Part shown: one piece after another, positions 19,823 to 28,512 of the stretch
Layout: the number at the start of each line of letters is the position of its first letter
Position numbering within the stretch: the stretch's first letter is position 1
DNA from: Caulobacter sp. NIBR2454
GTDB taxonomy: Bacteria > Pseudomonadota > Alphaproteobacteria > Caulobacterales > Caulobacteraceae
Direction: 5' to 3'
Length of the DNA: 64,000 nt
Assembly: GCF_027474405.1 (NCBI RefSeq)
Contig: NZ_CP114871.1
Location: 496,001-560,000 of the forward strand
Program-made: the position numbers and the translations under genes
The notes under the pieces: generated by a model
The model's input: the letters and a program-made list of their open reading frames with translations, nothing else
The model's database searches: none
Told to the model about the DNA's origin: nothing

Positions 19823-21115
19823 ATGGCCGAGGGCCGCAATCGCTACACGACCGTCGCCATCATCCTGCACTGGCTGATCGCCGCGGCGATCATCTTCCAG
19901 ATCATCCTGGGCTGGCGGGCCGGCGACGCCCCTAAGGGGCCGTCGGCCTTCGCCATGATCCAGCTGCACAAGTCGATCGGCATCACCATCCTGCTGCTTA
20001 GCCTGGCGCGACTGGGCTGGAGGCTGACGCACCGGCCGCCGTCGCACCCCGCCAATCAGAAGCGCTGGGAGACCATGGCCGCCACGGCGGTGCATTGGGC
20101 CTTCTACGTCATCATGATCGCCCTGCCCCTGACCGGCTGGATCATGGTCTCGGCCAGCCGGCTGAACGTGCCGACCCTCCTGTTCGGCGTCATCCCCTGG
20201 CCCCACCTGCCGTTCCTGCCGGAATTGCCGGTGGTGGCCAAATCCATCTGGCATGACGGTGGTGAGATCGCGCATGGCGCGCTGGTGAAGCTGACGTATC
20301 TGCTGCTGCTCCTGCATCTCGGAGCGGTGGCCAAGCACCAGATCCTCGACCGCGACGAAACCCTAGATCATATGGCCCCAGGCTCGCGTCCAGGCTGGAG
20401 GGAGCCTCGCGCCTGGGCCGCCGCCATTGGCCTGATCGCCGTGGTGGGCGCGGCGTACGCCTGGTCGCCCAAGCCCAAGCCGGTGACGACGCCCGCCGCC
20501 CAGGAGGAAGTCGCCGAGGTCGCCGACGTCGCTGAACCCGCCGCTGTCGCGGCCGCGACGCCTGAGACAGCCGCGACGCCGGAGGTTTCCGCCGAAGAGG
20601 CCGCGCCCGCTCCCATGCCGCCGGTCGCCTGGACCGTCAGCAAGAGCTCGACGCTCGGCTTCTCCACCACCTGGGGCGGCGAAGCGGTCGAAGGCCGCTT
20701 CTCGCGCTGGACCGCCGACATCCTGTTCTCACCCGATGCCCTGGAGGGTTCGAAGGTGTCGGTGAAGATCGACCTGGCGTCGGTCGGTACCGGCGACGGC
20801 CAGCGTGACGAGTCGCTGGTGGGCGCCGACTTCTTCGATACGGGCTCGCATCCGACCGCCACCTTCACCGCGACCAAGTTCCGCAAGACCGCCGAGGGTC
20901 GCTTCGTAGCCGATGGAACGCTTGATCTTCGCGGCGTGAAGAAGTCGGTGAGCCTGCCGTTCAGCCTGAAGATCGACGGCGACACGGCCCGCATGCGCGG
21001 TGTAACCAGCCTCGACCGTACGGCTTTCGGAGTTGGGCAGGGCGAATGGACGGCGACGGACGAGATTCCGGCCAAGGTGAGCGTCAGGGTCAATCTGACC
21101 GCGACCAAGCGGTAG
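19823..21115 (+). CDS. Cytochrome b561 - YceI fusion protein
   Basis: A 430 aa two-domain protein. Residues 1-185 form a four-helix cytochrome b561 domain with candidate haem ligands His16, His49, His91, His165 and nearby His172. A fifth hydrophobic helix (about 200-215) leads into an Ala/Pro/Glu-rich linker (about 220-270). Residues about 275-430 are a YceI lipocalin-like domain placed in the periplasm. An electron-transfer role between quinone and a YceI-bound isoprenoid is an inference. The ATG at 19823 has CAGGAGACAG upstream. The gene end overlaps the next gene by 70 nt. Confidence 0.9.
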   Translation: MAEGRNRYTTVAIILHWLIAAAIIFQIILGWRAGDAPKGPSAFAMIQLHKSIGITILLLSLARLGWRLTHRPPSHPANQKRWETMAATAVHWAFYVIMIALPLTGWIMVSASRLNVPTLLFGVIPWPHLPFLPELPVVAKSIWHDGGEIAHGALVKLTYLLLLLHLGAVAKHQILDRDETLDHMAPGSRPGWREPRAWAAAIGLIAVVGAAYAWSPKPKPVTTPAAQEEVAEVADVAEPAAVAAATPETAATPEVSAEEAAPAPMPPVAWTVSKSSTLGFSTTWGGEAVEGRFSRWTADILFSPDALEGSKVSVKIDLASVGTGDGQRDESLVGADFFDTGSHPTATFTATKFRKTAEGRFVADGTLDLRGVKKSVSLPFSLKIDGDTARMRGVTSLDRTAFGVGQGEWTATDEIPAKVSVRVNLTATKR

Positions 21116-22011
21116 CCGCCCTGCGCGCGGGCGGGTTGGTGATCCTGCCCACCGAGACGGTCTATGGGCTCGCCGGCGATGCGGCGAAACCCGAGGCCGT
21201 GGCCGCCATCTTCGAAGCCAAGGGCCGACCGCGGTTCAACCCCCTGATCGCCCATGTGGCCGACCTGGCGACCGCCGAGCGCATCGCCGTCTTCGACGAC
21301 CGGGCGCGCAAGCTGGCGACGGCGTTCTGGCCAGGGCCCCTGACCCTGGTCCTGCCGATCCGCGATGTTTCCACCGTCTGCGATCTGGCCCGCGCCGGGC
21401 TGGAGACGGTGGCGATCCGCGTGCCTGGTCATCCGATGGCGCGCGCTCTGTTGGCGGAGTTCGGCGGACCGGTGGTGGCGCCCAGCGCCAACCGCTCGGG
21501 CCGGCCCAGCCCCACGACCTATGCGGACGCCCTGTCGGAGACGGGCGTTTCGGTCGCCGCATCCCTGGATGGCGGACCCTGCGAGGTCGGCCTGGAATCC
21601 ACGGTGGTCGCCTTGCTCGACGGGGCGCCGCGCCTCCTGCGGCCTGGCGCGGTGACGCGGGCGCAGATCGAGGCGCTGGTCGGCCCGCTGGCCGAGGCCG
21701 CCGACGACGCCAAGCGCTCGCCCGGCCGTCTCGCTGTCCACTACGCCCCCGACGCGCCGGTTCGGATCAATGCGGTGAGCCCGGAGGAGGGTGAGGCCTA
21801 TCTCGCCTTCGGGCCGCATGCGGCAGGGGAATGGGTTTTCAATCTCAGCCCGTCTTCAAGCCTGTCCGAAGCAGCGGCCAACCTGTTCGCCTTCCTGCGC
21901 GCCGCCGACCGGACCAAGCCCTCGGCGATCGCCGTGGCGCCGATCCCGGACGAAGGCTTGGGCGAGGCGATCAACGACCGCTTGCGCCGCGCCGCGGGGT
22001 TCGTGGGATGA
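21046..22011 (+). CDS. L-threonylcarbamoyladenylate synthase (Sua5/YrdC/TsaC)
   Basis: Makes threonylcarbamoyl-AMP for the t6A37 modification of ANN-decoding tRNAs. It is the long Sua5 form (up to 321 aa), with a YrdC domain (LPTETVYGLAGDA, KGRPRFNPL, SANRSGRPSPT) and a C-terminal Sua5 domain. The only in-frame start before the conserved core is the ATG at 21046, inside the b561-YceI gene, which makes the first 20 residues odd (Gly/Gln/Asp rich). The true start may be a rare codon nearer the core. The stop overlaps the next ATG (ATGA). Confidence 0.9.
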   Translation: MDGDGRDSGQGERQGQSDRDQAVAALRAGGLVILPTETVYGLAGDAAKPEAVAAIFEAKGRPRFNPLIAHVADLATAERIAVFDDRARKLATAFWPGPLTLVLPIRDVSTVCDLARAGLETVAIRVPGHPMARALLAEFGGPVVAPSANRSGRPSPTTYADALSETGVSVAASLDGGPCEVGLESTVVALLDGAPRLLRPGAVTRAQIEALVGPLAEAADDAKRSPGRLAVHYAPDAPVRINAVSPEEGEAYLAFGPHAAGEWVFNLSPSSSLSEAAANLFAFLRAADRTKPSAIAVAPIPDEGLGEAINDRLRRAAGFVG

Positions 22012-23411
22012 GCGCGCCGGCCGATGTGATCGATCGCCTGAAGACGGCGCTGGGCGCGGACGGCTGGAGCCAGGATCCCGACCGTCTTGCGCCAAAGCTG
22101 GTGGAATGGCGTCGCCGCTGGTCTGGGAACACGCCGTTGCTGGCCCTGCCGGACACGACCGCCAAGGTCGCCGCCGTGGTCGCCATCTGCGCCGAGGCGG
22201 GCCTCGCCATCACCCCGCAAGGGGGCAACACGGGTCTGGTCGGCGGCCAGATTCCGCAGGGCGAAATCCTGCTTTCCACCGAGCGCCTGCGCGCCGTGCG
22301 CGCCGCCGACGCCTTCGACGACGCCCTGGTGGTTGAGGCGGGCGTCACCCTAGCCGCAGCGCATGAAGCCGCTCTGGCGGCGGGGCGCCGCTTTCCGCTC
22401 AGCCTAGCGTCTGAAGGCTCTGCCACCATTGGCGGCCTGATCAGCACCAATGCCGGCGGGACCCAGGTCCTGCGCTACGGGACCATGCGCGACCTGGTGC
22501 TGGGCATCGAGGCGGTGCTGCCCAACGGCGAGGTCTGGAATGGGCTCAAACGCTTGCGCAAGGACAACACCGGCTATGATTTGAAGCACCTGCTGATCGG
22601 TGCGGAGGGGACGCTGGGAGTCATTACCGCCGCCAGCCTGAAGTTGTTCCCGATCCTTCCGTCCCGGGCTGTCGCCATCGTTGGCCTCGCCAGCCCCGCC
22701 AAGGCGATCGCCCTGCTGGCGCGAGCCAAGGACGAGACGGGCGGGGCGCTGGAGGCTTTCGAACTGATGGGCCGCGTCGGCGTCGCCCTGGCCGTGAAGC
22801 ATCTGCCGGGCGTGCGCGAACCGCTTGTCGAGGCCCATCCCTGGTACGTGCTGATCGAGGCCGCTAGCGGCGAACCAGGCGCGGCCGAGGCGGCGCTGGA
22901 GCGGCTGCTGGCACGCGCCCTGGAGGAAGGCCTGATCGACGATGCGACGCTCGCCCAGAACGCGACCCAGGCGGCGGCCTTCTGGAGCCTTCGTGAAGGC
23001 CAGTCCGCCGCCCAAAACCCGGAGGGGGCCTGCTGGAAGCACGACGTCTCCGTCCCCGTCTCCCAGATCGCCGCCTTCATGAGTGACGCTGATGTGGCGG
23101 TGCAACGGGTGGCGCCCGGTGCGCGTATTGTCGCCTTCGGCCACGTGGGCGACGGCAATGTCCATTACAATGTCCTTCGGCCCGTCGACGGGTCGGACGC
23201 CGAGCATAATGACCGCCGCGAGGCCGGCGCCTTGGCCGTTCATGACATCGTCGCCCGTGTCGGCGGCTCGATCAGCGCCGAGCACGGCCTGGGCGTGATG
23301 AAGGTCGGCGAGGCGCTGCGCTACAAGTCGCCGACCGAGATCGCCGCCCAGCGTGTGGTTCGGGCGGCGCTCGATCCTCACAGGATCATGAACCCCCGGG
23401 TGTTGTTCTGA
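22008..23411 (+). CDS. FAD-linked 2-hydroxyacid dehydrogenase (GlcD/D2HGDH-like)
   Basis: A 467 aa flavoprotein of the FAD-binding-4/FAD-oxidase-C family, related to D-lactate dehydrogenase, GlcD and D-2-hydroxyglutarate dehydrogenase. The FAD-binding segment PQGGNTGLVGGQ lies near residues 72-83, with LRKDNTGYDLKHLLIGAEGTLG further on. The C-terminal part has HVGDGNVHYN and the SAEHGLGVMK motif. D-2-hydroxyglutarate is a plausible substrate but others cannot be excluded. It is translationally coupled to the Sua5 gene by a 4-base overlap. Confidence 0.92.
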   Translation: MSAPADVIDRLKTALGADGWSQDPDRLAPKLVEWRRRWSGNTPLLALPDTTAKVAAVVAICAEAGLAITPQGGNTGLVGGQIPQGEILLSTERLRAVRAADAFDDALVVEAGVTLAAAHEAALAAGRRFPLSLASEGSATIGGLISTNAGGTQVLRYGTMRDLVLGIEAVLPNGEVWNGLKRLRKDNTGYDLKHLLIGAEGTLGVITAASLKLFPILPSRAVAIVGLASPAKAIALLARAKDETGGALEAFELMGRVGVALAVKHLPGVREPLVEAHPWYVLIEAASGEPGAAEAALERLLARALEEGLIDDATLAQNATQAAAFWSLREGQSAAQNPEGACWKHDVSVPVSQIAAFMSDADVAVQRVAPGARIVAFGHVGDGNVHYNVLRPVDGSDAEHNDRREAGALAVHDIVARVGGSISAEHGLGVMKVGEALRYKSPTEIAAQRVVRAALDPHRIMNPRVLF

Positions 23412-23437
23412 CGCCCGCCTCGGCTTAAGGCCTGCCC

Positions 23438-24205
23438 ATGCTGATGGTCATCTCTCCCGCCAAGGCGCTGGATTTCACCCCACCCGCGCAAACCCTGCCG
23501 CTCACCACACCAGAGCTGAAGGGCGACATCGCCGAGCTGGCCAAAACCACCTCCAAGCTGACGGCGGCCGATCTGCGCCGACTGATGCACATCTCCGAGA
23601 ACCTGGCCAAGCTGAACCACGAGCGGTTCCAGGCTTTCGACCCCGCCGTCGAGGACGGCCTGCAAGCTGCCTTCGCCTTCAATGGCGACGTCTATTCGGG
23701 GCTTGAGGCTCGCAAGCTGGACAAGGCCGGGCTGGTCTGGTCCCAGGACCACCTGCGCATCCTGTCGGGCCTCTATGGCGTGTTGCGCCCGTTGGACGCG
23801 ATGCAGCCCTACCGCCTGGAGATGGGCACGCGACTGAAGACCAAGCGCGGCGCGAGCCTCTATGATTTCTGGGGTGATCGGATTTCCATGACCCTTAACA
23901 CGGTGCTTGAAGGCCACAAGGACAAGACCTTGGTGAACTTGGCCAGCCAGGAATACTTCGGCGCCGTCGATGCAAAGGCCCTGAAGGCGCCAGTGGTCAC
24001 CTGCCACTTCAAGGAAGAGAAGGAGGGCATGCTGCGTGTCCTCAGCTTCTACGCCAAGAAGGCCCGCGGCCGCATGGCCCGCTTCGCCATCGACGGCCGT
24101 ATCGACAAGGCCGAAGAGCTGAAGAGCTTCGACCTCGACGGTTATCGCTTCCAGCCCAAGCTCTCCACTGACGCCGACTGGATTTTTGCTCGCCCGCAGC
24201 CATAA
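23438..24205 (+). CDS. yaaA: Peroxide stress protein YaaA
   Basis: A 255 aa member of the YaaA/DUF328 family. In E. coli YaaA limits intracellular iron and protects DNA during peroxide stress. The start (MLMVISPAKALDF) and the KRGASLYDFWGDRI and VNLASQEYFGAV segments are typical. Two in-frame ATGs (23438 and 23444) are possible starts. It is 26 nt after the FAD dehydrogenase and before a 90-nt gap. Confidence 0.95.
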   Translation: MLMVISPAKALDFTPPAQTLPLTTPELKGDIAELAKTTSKLTAADLRRLMHISENLAKLNHERFQAFDPAVEDGLQAAFAFNGDVYSGLEARKLDKAGLVWSQDHLRILSGLYGVLRPLDAMQPYRLEMGTRLKTKRGASLYDFWGDRISMTLNTVLEGHKDKTLVNLASQEYFGAVDAKALKAPVVTCHFKEEKEGMLRVLSFYAKKARGRMARFAIDGRIDKAEELKSFDLDGYRFQPKLSTDADWIFARPQP

Positions 24206-24295
24206 ATTCATCTAGCGGTGAATTAAAGCGGACTCGCCGCTGGCGCGCGGCCGGACTATGCTGCGCTGCAACAAAAAGAATGCGGAGCGTAGGGG

Positions 24296-25093
24296 ATGAG
24301 CGTGGATTTCGGTTTGCGTGGCCAGGCGGCCATCGTCACGGGGTCGACCAGCGGCATCGGTCACGCCATGGCCGAGGCGCTCGCCGCCCAAGGCGTGGAT
24401 GTGGTTCTCAATGGGCTTGGCGATCCGGTCGCTATCGAGACCACTCGCTCCAAGCTTGAGGCCGACCACGGCGTTCGCGTCGTCTATCACGGCGCCGACA
24501 TGACCAAGCCTGGCGAGATCGCCGAGATGGTCGCCTTCGCCAAGGCCGAGTTCGGCCGTCTGGATATTCTGGTCAACAACGCCGGCATCCAGCACGTGGC
24601 CCCCGTCGATGAATTCCCCCTCGAGAAGTGGGACCAGATCATCGCCATCAACCTGTCTTCCGCTTTCCACGGGACGCGTGCGGCCCTGCCGATCATGAAG
24701 GCTCAGGGACGGGGCCGGATCGTCAATCTGGCCTCCGCCCACGCTCTGGTCGCCTCGCCGTTCAAGTCCGCCTATGTGGCCGCTAAGCATGGCGTGCTGG
24801 GTCTGACCAAGACCGTGGCGCTCGAGGTCGCTCAGCAGAACATCACCTGCAACGCCATCTGCCCCGGATATGTGAAGACGCCCATCGTCGAGGGCCAGAT
24901 CACCGACCAGGCCAGGGCACGCGGCATCAGCGAGGAAGAGGTCCTCAAGAACGTCATCCTGGCCGCCCAGCCGACCAAGCGGTTCGTGACGACTGAAGAA
25001 ATCTCCGGCCTGCTGCTTTATCTGGTCTCCGATGCGGGAGCTTCCGTGAACGGCACGGCGTTATCAGTCGATGGCGGCTGGACCGCCCAATAG
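24296..25093 (+). CDS. 3-hydroxybutyrate dehydrogenase (SDR)
   Basis: Short-chain dehydrogenase, 265 aa, of the D-beta-hydroxybutyrate dehydrogenase type that interconverts 3-hydroxybutyrate and acetoacetate in polyhydroxybutyrate and ketone-body use. The cofactor motif TGSTSGIG is at residues 15-22, with NNAG at 94-97. The catalytic set includes Ser148, Tyr160 and Lys164. The C-terminal ICPGYVKTPIVEGQI and LSVDGGWTAQ fit 3HBDH. The following patatin gene begins 11 nt later, consistent with a lipid or storage-polymer operon. Confidence 0.92.
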   Translation: MSVDFGLRGQAAIVTGSTSGIGHAMAEALAAQGVDVVLNGLGDPVAIETTRSKLEADHGVRVVYHGADMTKPGEIAEMVAFAKAEFGRLDILVNNAGIQHVAPVDEFPLEKWDQIIAINLSSAFHGTRAALPIMKAQGRGRIVNLASAHALVASPFKSAYVAAKHGVLGLTKTVALEVAQQNITCNAICPGYVKTPIVEGQITDQARARGISEEEVLKNVILAAQPTKRFVTTEEISGLLLYLVSDAGASVNGTALSVDGGWTAQ

Positions 25094-25104
25094 GAGAAGG
25101 CTGT

Positions 25105-26151
25105 ATGCTGGGCGTCCGAAAGAAGTCGGGGCCCAAGCCCATCAGCTTGGCCCTGCAGGGCGGCGGCTCTCATGGAGCTTTCGCCTGGGGGGTGATCGAT
25201 CGCCTGCTCGAGGAGGAGAGCCTGGAGATCAAGGCGGTCACCGCCGCCTCCGCCGGCGCGATGAACGCGGTGGCCATGACGGCCGGACTGATCGAGAACG
25301 GCCGCGAAGGCGCCAAGGCCAAGCTGGCCGACTTCTGGAAAAAGGTGAACCAGGCGGGCGGGCGCAACATCTTCGGCGACTCCAGCATCTGGAACGCCGC
25401 GCTCAGTCCAGACTGGATCAAGAACACCCCGGGCTGGCGACTGGCCGAGACCTTCGCGATGTCGCTCAGCCCGTACGATTTCAACCCCTTCAACCTGAAC
25501 CCGCTGCATGACGCTCTGGAGCGGGTGGTGGACTTCGACGCCATCCGCGAGCGCTCGCCCGTAGCGCTGTACATCTCGGCGACCGAGGTGCGGACGAGCC
25601 AGGCCAAAATCTTCCGCGAGCATGAGCTGACCGTGAAGCACGTCATGGCGTCAGCTTGCCTGCCGCACCTGTTCCATGCGGTGGAGATCGACGGCGAACC
25701 CTATTGGGATGGCGGCTACCTGGCCAATCCGGGGCTGTGGCCGCTGTTCTACGATAAGACGCCGGACGACGTGCTGGTGGTCACGCTAAACCCCTTCATC
25801 CGCAAGGAGGCGCCCAAGACGCCGGGGGACATCGTCGATCGCCTGAACGAGATCACCTTCAACGCTTCCCTGGCGGCTGAGCTGCGCGCTATCGGCCTGC
25901 TGCAGAAGCTGCTGGAAGAGGGCTTGCTGAAGGATGCGGCCAAGGGGCGTTACAGGCGCATGCTGCTGCACTCAATCGCCGCCGACGGCCACTTGGACGA
26001 CCTGTCCCTTTCGACCAAATTCAACACTGAGTGGAGCTTCCTCACCGACCTGAAAGAGCGCGGGCGCAAGGCGGCTGACGAATGGCTGGGCTCTTGCCTA
26101 GGCCATGTGGGCGAGAGGGCCACGCTCGACATTCCGGCGAGCGCGGTTTGA
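25105..26151 (+). CDS. Patatin-like phospholipase
   Basis: A 348 aa patatin-fold hydrolase. The oxyanion loop is GGGSHGAF (residues 20-27). The nucleophile elbow reads AASAG (47-51), with Ala where the consensus GxSxG has Gly, and Ser49 as nucleophile. The catalytic Asp is probably Asp202 in WDGGYLANP. Patatins of this kind adjacent to a 3-hydroxybutyrate dehydrogenase are sometimes listed as intracellular PHB depolymerase-like or phospholipase; the substrate is unproven. TAGGAGAAGG precedes the ATG. The stop overlaps the NUDIX start. Confidence 0.9.
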   Translation: MLGVRKKSGPKPISLALQGGGSHGAFAWGVIDRLLEEESLEIKAVTAASAGAMNAVAMTAGLIENGREGAKAKLADFWKKVNQAGGRNIFGDSSIWNAALSPDWIKNTPGWRLAETFAMSLSPYDFNPFNLNPLHDALERVVDFDAIRERSPVALYISATEVRTSQAKIFREHELTVKHVMASACLPHLFHAVEIDGEPYWDGGYLANPGLWPLFYDKTPDDVLVVTLNPFIRKEAPKTPGDIVDRLNEITFNASLAAELRAIGLLQKLLEEGLLKDAAKGRYRRMLLHSIAADGHLDDLSLSTKFNTEWSFLTDLKERGRKAADEWLGSCLGHVGERATLDIPASAV

Positions 26152-26567
26152 ACGCGCCGGTCCCGACCGCCGGCGTGGTCTGCTTTCGCGGCGACGAGGT
26201 TTTGCTGATCAAGCGCGGCAAGGCCCCGCGACTGGGCCAGTGGAGCATTCCCGGCGGCCGCATCGAATGGGGCGAGGCCGCCATCGCCGCCGCGCGCCGC
26301 GAACTGCTGGAGGAAACCGGCGTGGAGGCCGAAATCCTCGCCCTGGTCGATGTGGTGGACGGCGTGTTCGTGAACGACCTTGGCAAGGTCGAGCGCCACT
26401 ACATCATGATCGATTACGCCGCCCGTTGGATGTCGGGCGAGCCGGTGGCTGGGGACGACGCGGCGGACGCGCGCTTCGTGCGCATGGGTGAGGTGGACGC
26501 CATGGTCGAGTGGCCAGAGACGCGCCGGGTGATCCACGAAGCCTGGTCCCGCTTCGGCGGCGCTTGA
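26148..26567 (+). CDS. NUDIX hydrolase
   Basis: A 139 aa NUDIX pyrophosphatase with a complete Nudix box beginning GGRIEWGE near residue 36 and ending RELLEETG (51-58). The presence of a core of about 135 aa and no extra domain suggests a mononucleotide or nucleotide-sugar substrate, which cannot be named. The best start is the TTG at 26148, in a TTGA overlap with the patatin stop. An ATG at 26082 would overlap by 70 nt and add 22 Arg/Gly-rich residues. Confidence 0.9.
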   Translation: MNAPVPTAGVVCFRGDEVLLIKRGKAPRLGQWSIPGGRIEWGEAAIAAARRELLEETGVEAEILALVDVVDGVFVNDLGKVERHYIMIDYAARWMSGEPVAGDDAADARFVRMGEVDAMVEWPETRRVIHEAWSRFGGA

Positions 26568-26621
26568 CCGCCGCCGCGTCAGCCGGGTCTTTTGGCTTCA
26601 ACAAAAACGAGGAGCGACCCC

Positions 26622-27404
26622 ATGGCCTACAAACCCTTCGACCTGAGCGGCAAGGTCGCCCTGATCACCGGCGGCAACCGCGGCATCGGCTTTGGCATGG
26701 CCCATGCGCTGGCGCAGGCGGGCGCCGACATCGTCATCTGGGGCTCCAACGCCGAGCGCAACCTTGAAGCCGAGGGCAAGCTGAACACCCTGGGCGTTCG
26801 GGTCCTGGCCCAACAGGTCGATGTCTCCGACGAGGCGCAGGTCGTGGCCGCCATGGCCGAGGCGGCGGTCAGCATGGGCCGCATCGACAGCGTCTTCGCC
26901 AACGCCGGCGTCGGCTACGGCGCGCCGTCCTTCGTGGATATGTCGACCGAGACCTATCGCAAGGTGCTGGCGGTCAATCTGGACGGGGTGTTTTTCACCT
27001 TCCGCGAAGCCTGCCGCCACATGGTCGAGCGGGCCAAGGCTGGCGATCCCGGCGGCTCCATCGTGGGTATCGCCTCGCTGGCGGCCATTGAGGGCGCGGC
27101 TCGCAACGAGGCCTACGCCGCCACGAAAGGCGCCGTCATCTCGATGATGAAGTCGGTGGCGGTGGAGCACGCCCGCTGGGGCGTGCGGGCCAACGCCATC
27201 CTGCCGGGCTGGATCGCCACCGATATGACCGCCGGCGCGCAGGCCGCCCCCGCCTTCGCCGAGAAAGTCATTCCCCGGGTGCCGGCCCGCCGTTGGGGCG
27301 AACCGGCCGACTTCGGCGGCATGGCGGTGTATCTCGCCTCCGACGCCAGCGCCTATCATTCCGGCGACACCCTGGTGATCGACGGCGGCTACTCGATTTT
27401 CTGA
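26622..27404 (+). CDS. SDR family oxidoreductase
   Basis: Classical short-chain dehydrogenase, 260 aa. The cofactor motif is TGGNRGIG near residues 13-20, the NAG segment is in FANAGVG, and the catalytic Tyr-x3-Lys is in AYAATKGA. The C-terminus (LVIDGGYSIF) is standard. The substrate is not identifiable. The start at 26622 has GAGGAG upstream; a longer reading from 26592 is unsupported. Confidence 0.9.
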   Translation: MAYKPFDLSGKVALITGGNRGIGFGMAHALAQAGADIVIWGSNAERNLEAEGKLNTLGVRVLAQQVDVSDEAQVVAAMAEAAVSMGRIDSVFANAGVGYGAPSFVDMSTETYRKVLAVNLDGVFFTFREACRHMVERAKAGDPGGSIVGIASLAAIEGAARNEAYAATKGAVISMMKSVAVEHARWGVRANAILPGWIATDMTAGAQAAPAFAEKVIPRVPARRWGEPADFGGMAVYLASDASAYHSGDTLVIDGGYSIF

Positions 27405-27519
27405 GAGCCCTCACCGCCTGTTTCTGGACCCCCAAGCAGCGCTGAGATGACGTCGGGTCACCATTGCGGGGTTGCCCCCGACGGTCCCATCCTTCCGGAA
27501 AAGACCGGGAGGACGGCTA

Positions 27520-28512
27520 ATGACGCTGCGCACGCCGATTTGCGATCTGCTTGAAATCGAACATCCGATCCTCCTCGCCGGCATGGGCGGTGTCTCTTAC
27601 GCCGAACTGGCGGCGGCGGTGTCCAACGCTGGCGGCTATGGCGTGCTTGGGATGGCCGGGACCAGCCCCGACTTCATCGCCAGCCAGATGCGCCGGGTGC
27701 GTGAGCTGACCGACAAGCCGTTCGGCGTCGATCTGCTGGCCGCCACGCCCGACGCCCTGACCGCCAGCGTCGAGGTGATCATCGCCGGCGGCGCGAGCAG
27801 CTTCGTCGCGGGCCTCGGCGTGCCTGCCCCGATCATCGCCCGGCTGAAGGACGCAGGCCTGAAGGTCATGGTTGTCTGCGGCGCGGTGAAACATGCGGTG
27901 AGGGCCCAGACCGCTGGCTGTGACGCCGTGATCTGCCAGGGTGGAGAGGGCGGGGGTCATACCGGCCTTGTCGGAACCTTCCCCTTGGTGGCGCAGGCGG
28001 TGGAGGCCGTGGACATCCCCGTGATCGCCGCCGGCGGCCTCTACGATGGTCGAGGCCTCGCCGCCGCCCTGGCCCTGGGCGCTCAGGGTGTGTGGATGGG
28101 CACCCGCTTCATCGCCTCGCAGGAGGCGCACGCCGGCGAGGTTTACCGTCAGGCGATTCTGGACGCCGCCGACGAAGACACCGTCCGTACTCGCAGCTAT
28201 TCGGGCAAGCCGATGCGGGTGCTGAAGAACCCTTATGTCGAGGCGTGGGAAGCTCGCCCCGCCGACATCCAGCCCTTTCCGCAGCAAGCCATCCATTCCA
28301 TCCAGACTGGCGTCATGGGCGGCATTGGCGGCCAGACCGAAGGCCTCGAACTCGACCGCTCCTGCCTGGCCATGGGTCAGTCCGCGGGCGGGGTGCGCCA
28401 GGTGCTGCCGGCGGGCGAGATCGTCCGCAATCTGGTGGCGGAGGCGGTCGCCGCCATCGACCGCGTCGCCGCCTTGCGGGCCGCCGGTCAAGCTTCTACC
28501 AAAGTCGAATGA
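27520..28512 (+). CDS. Nitronate monooxygenase / 2-nitropropane dioxygenase-like flavoprotein
   Basis: A 330 aa FMN-dependent TIM-barrel enzyme of the NPD/nitronate monooxygenase family. Hallmarks are HPILLAGMGGV near the N-terminus, the FMN phosphate loop QGGEGGGHTG, and IAAGGLYDGRGLAAALALGAQGV. Many members act on propionate-3-nitronate or unknown enones, so no exact substrate is given. A strong GGGAGG precedes the ATG at 27520. The stop overlaps the next ATG (ATGA). Confidence 0.9.
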   Translation: MTLRTPICDLLEIEHPILLAGMGGVSYAELAAAVSNAGGYGVLGMAGTSPDFIASQMRRVRELTDKPFGVDLLAATPDALTASVEVIIAGGASSFVAGLGVPAPIIARLKDAGLKVMVVCGAVKHAVRAQTAGCDAVICQGGEGGGHTGLVGTFPLVAQAVEAVDIPVIAAGGLYDGRGLAAALALGAQGVWMGTRFIASQEAHAGEVYRQAILDAADEDTVRTRSYSGKPMRVLKNPYVEAWEARPADIQPFPQQAIHSIQTGVMGGIGGQTEGLELDRSCLAMGQSAGGVRQVLPAGEIVRNLVAEAVAAIDRVAALRAAGQASTKVE

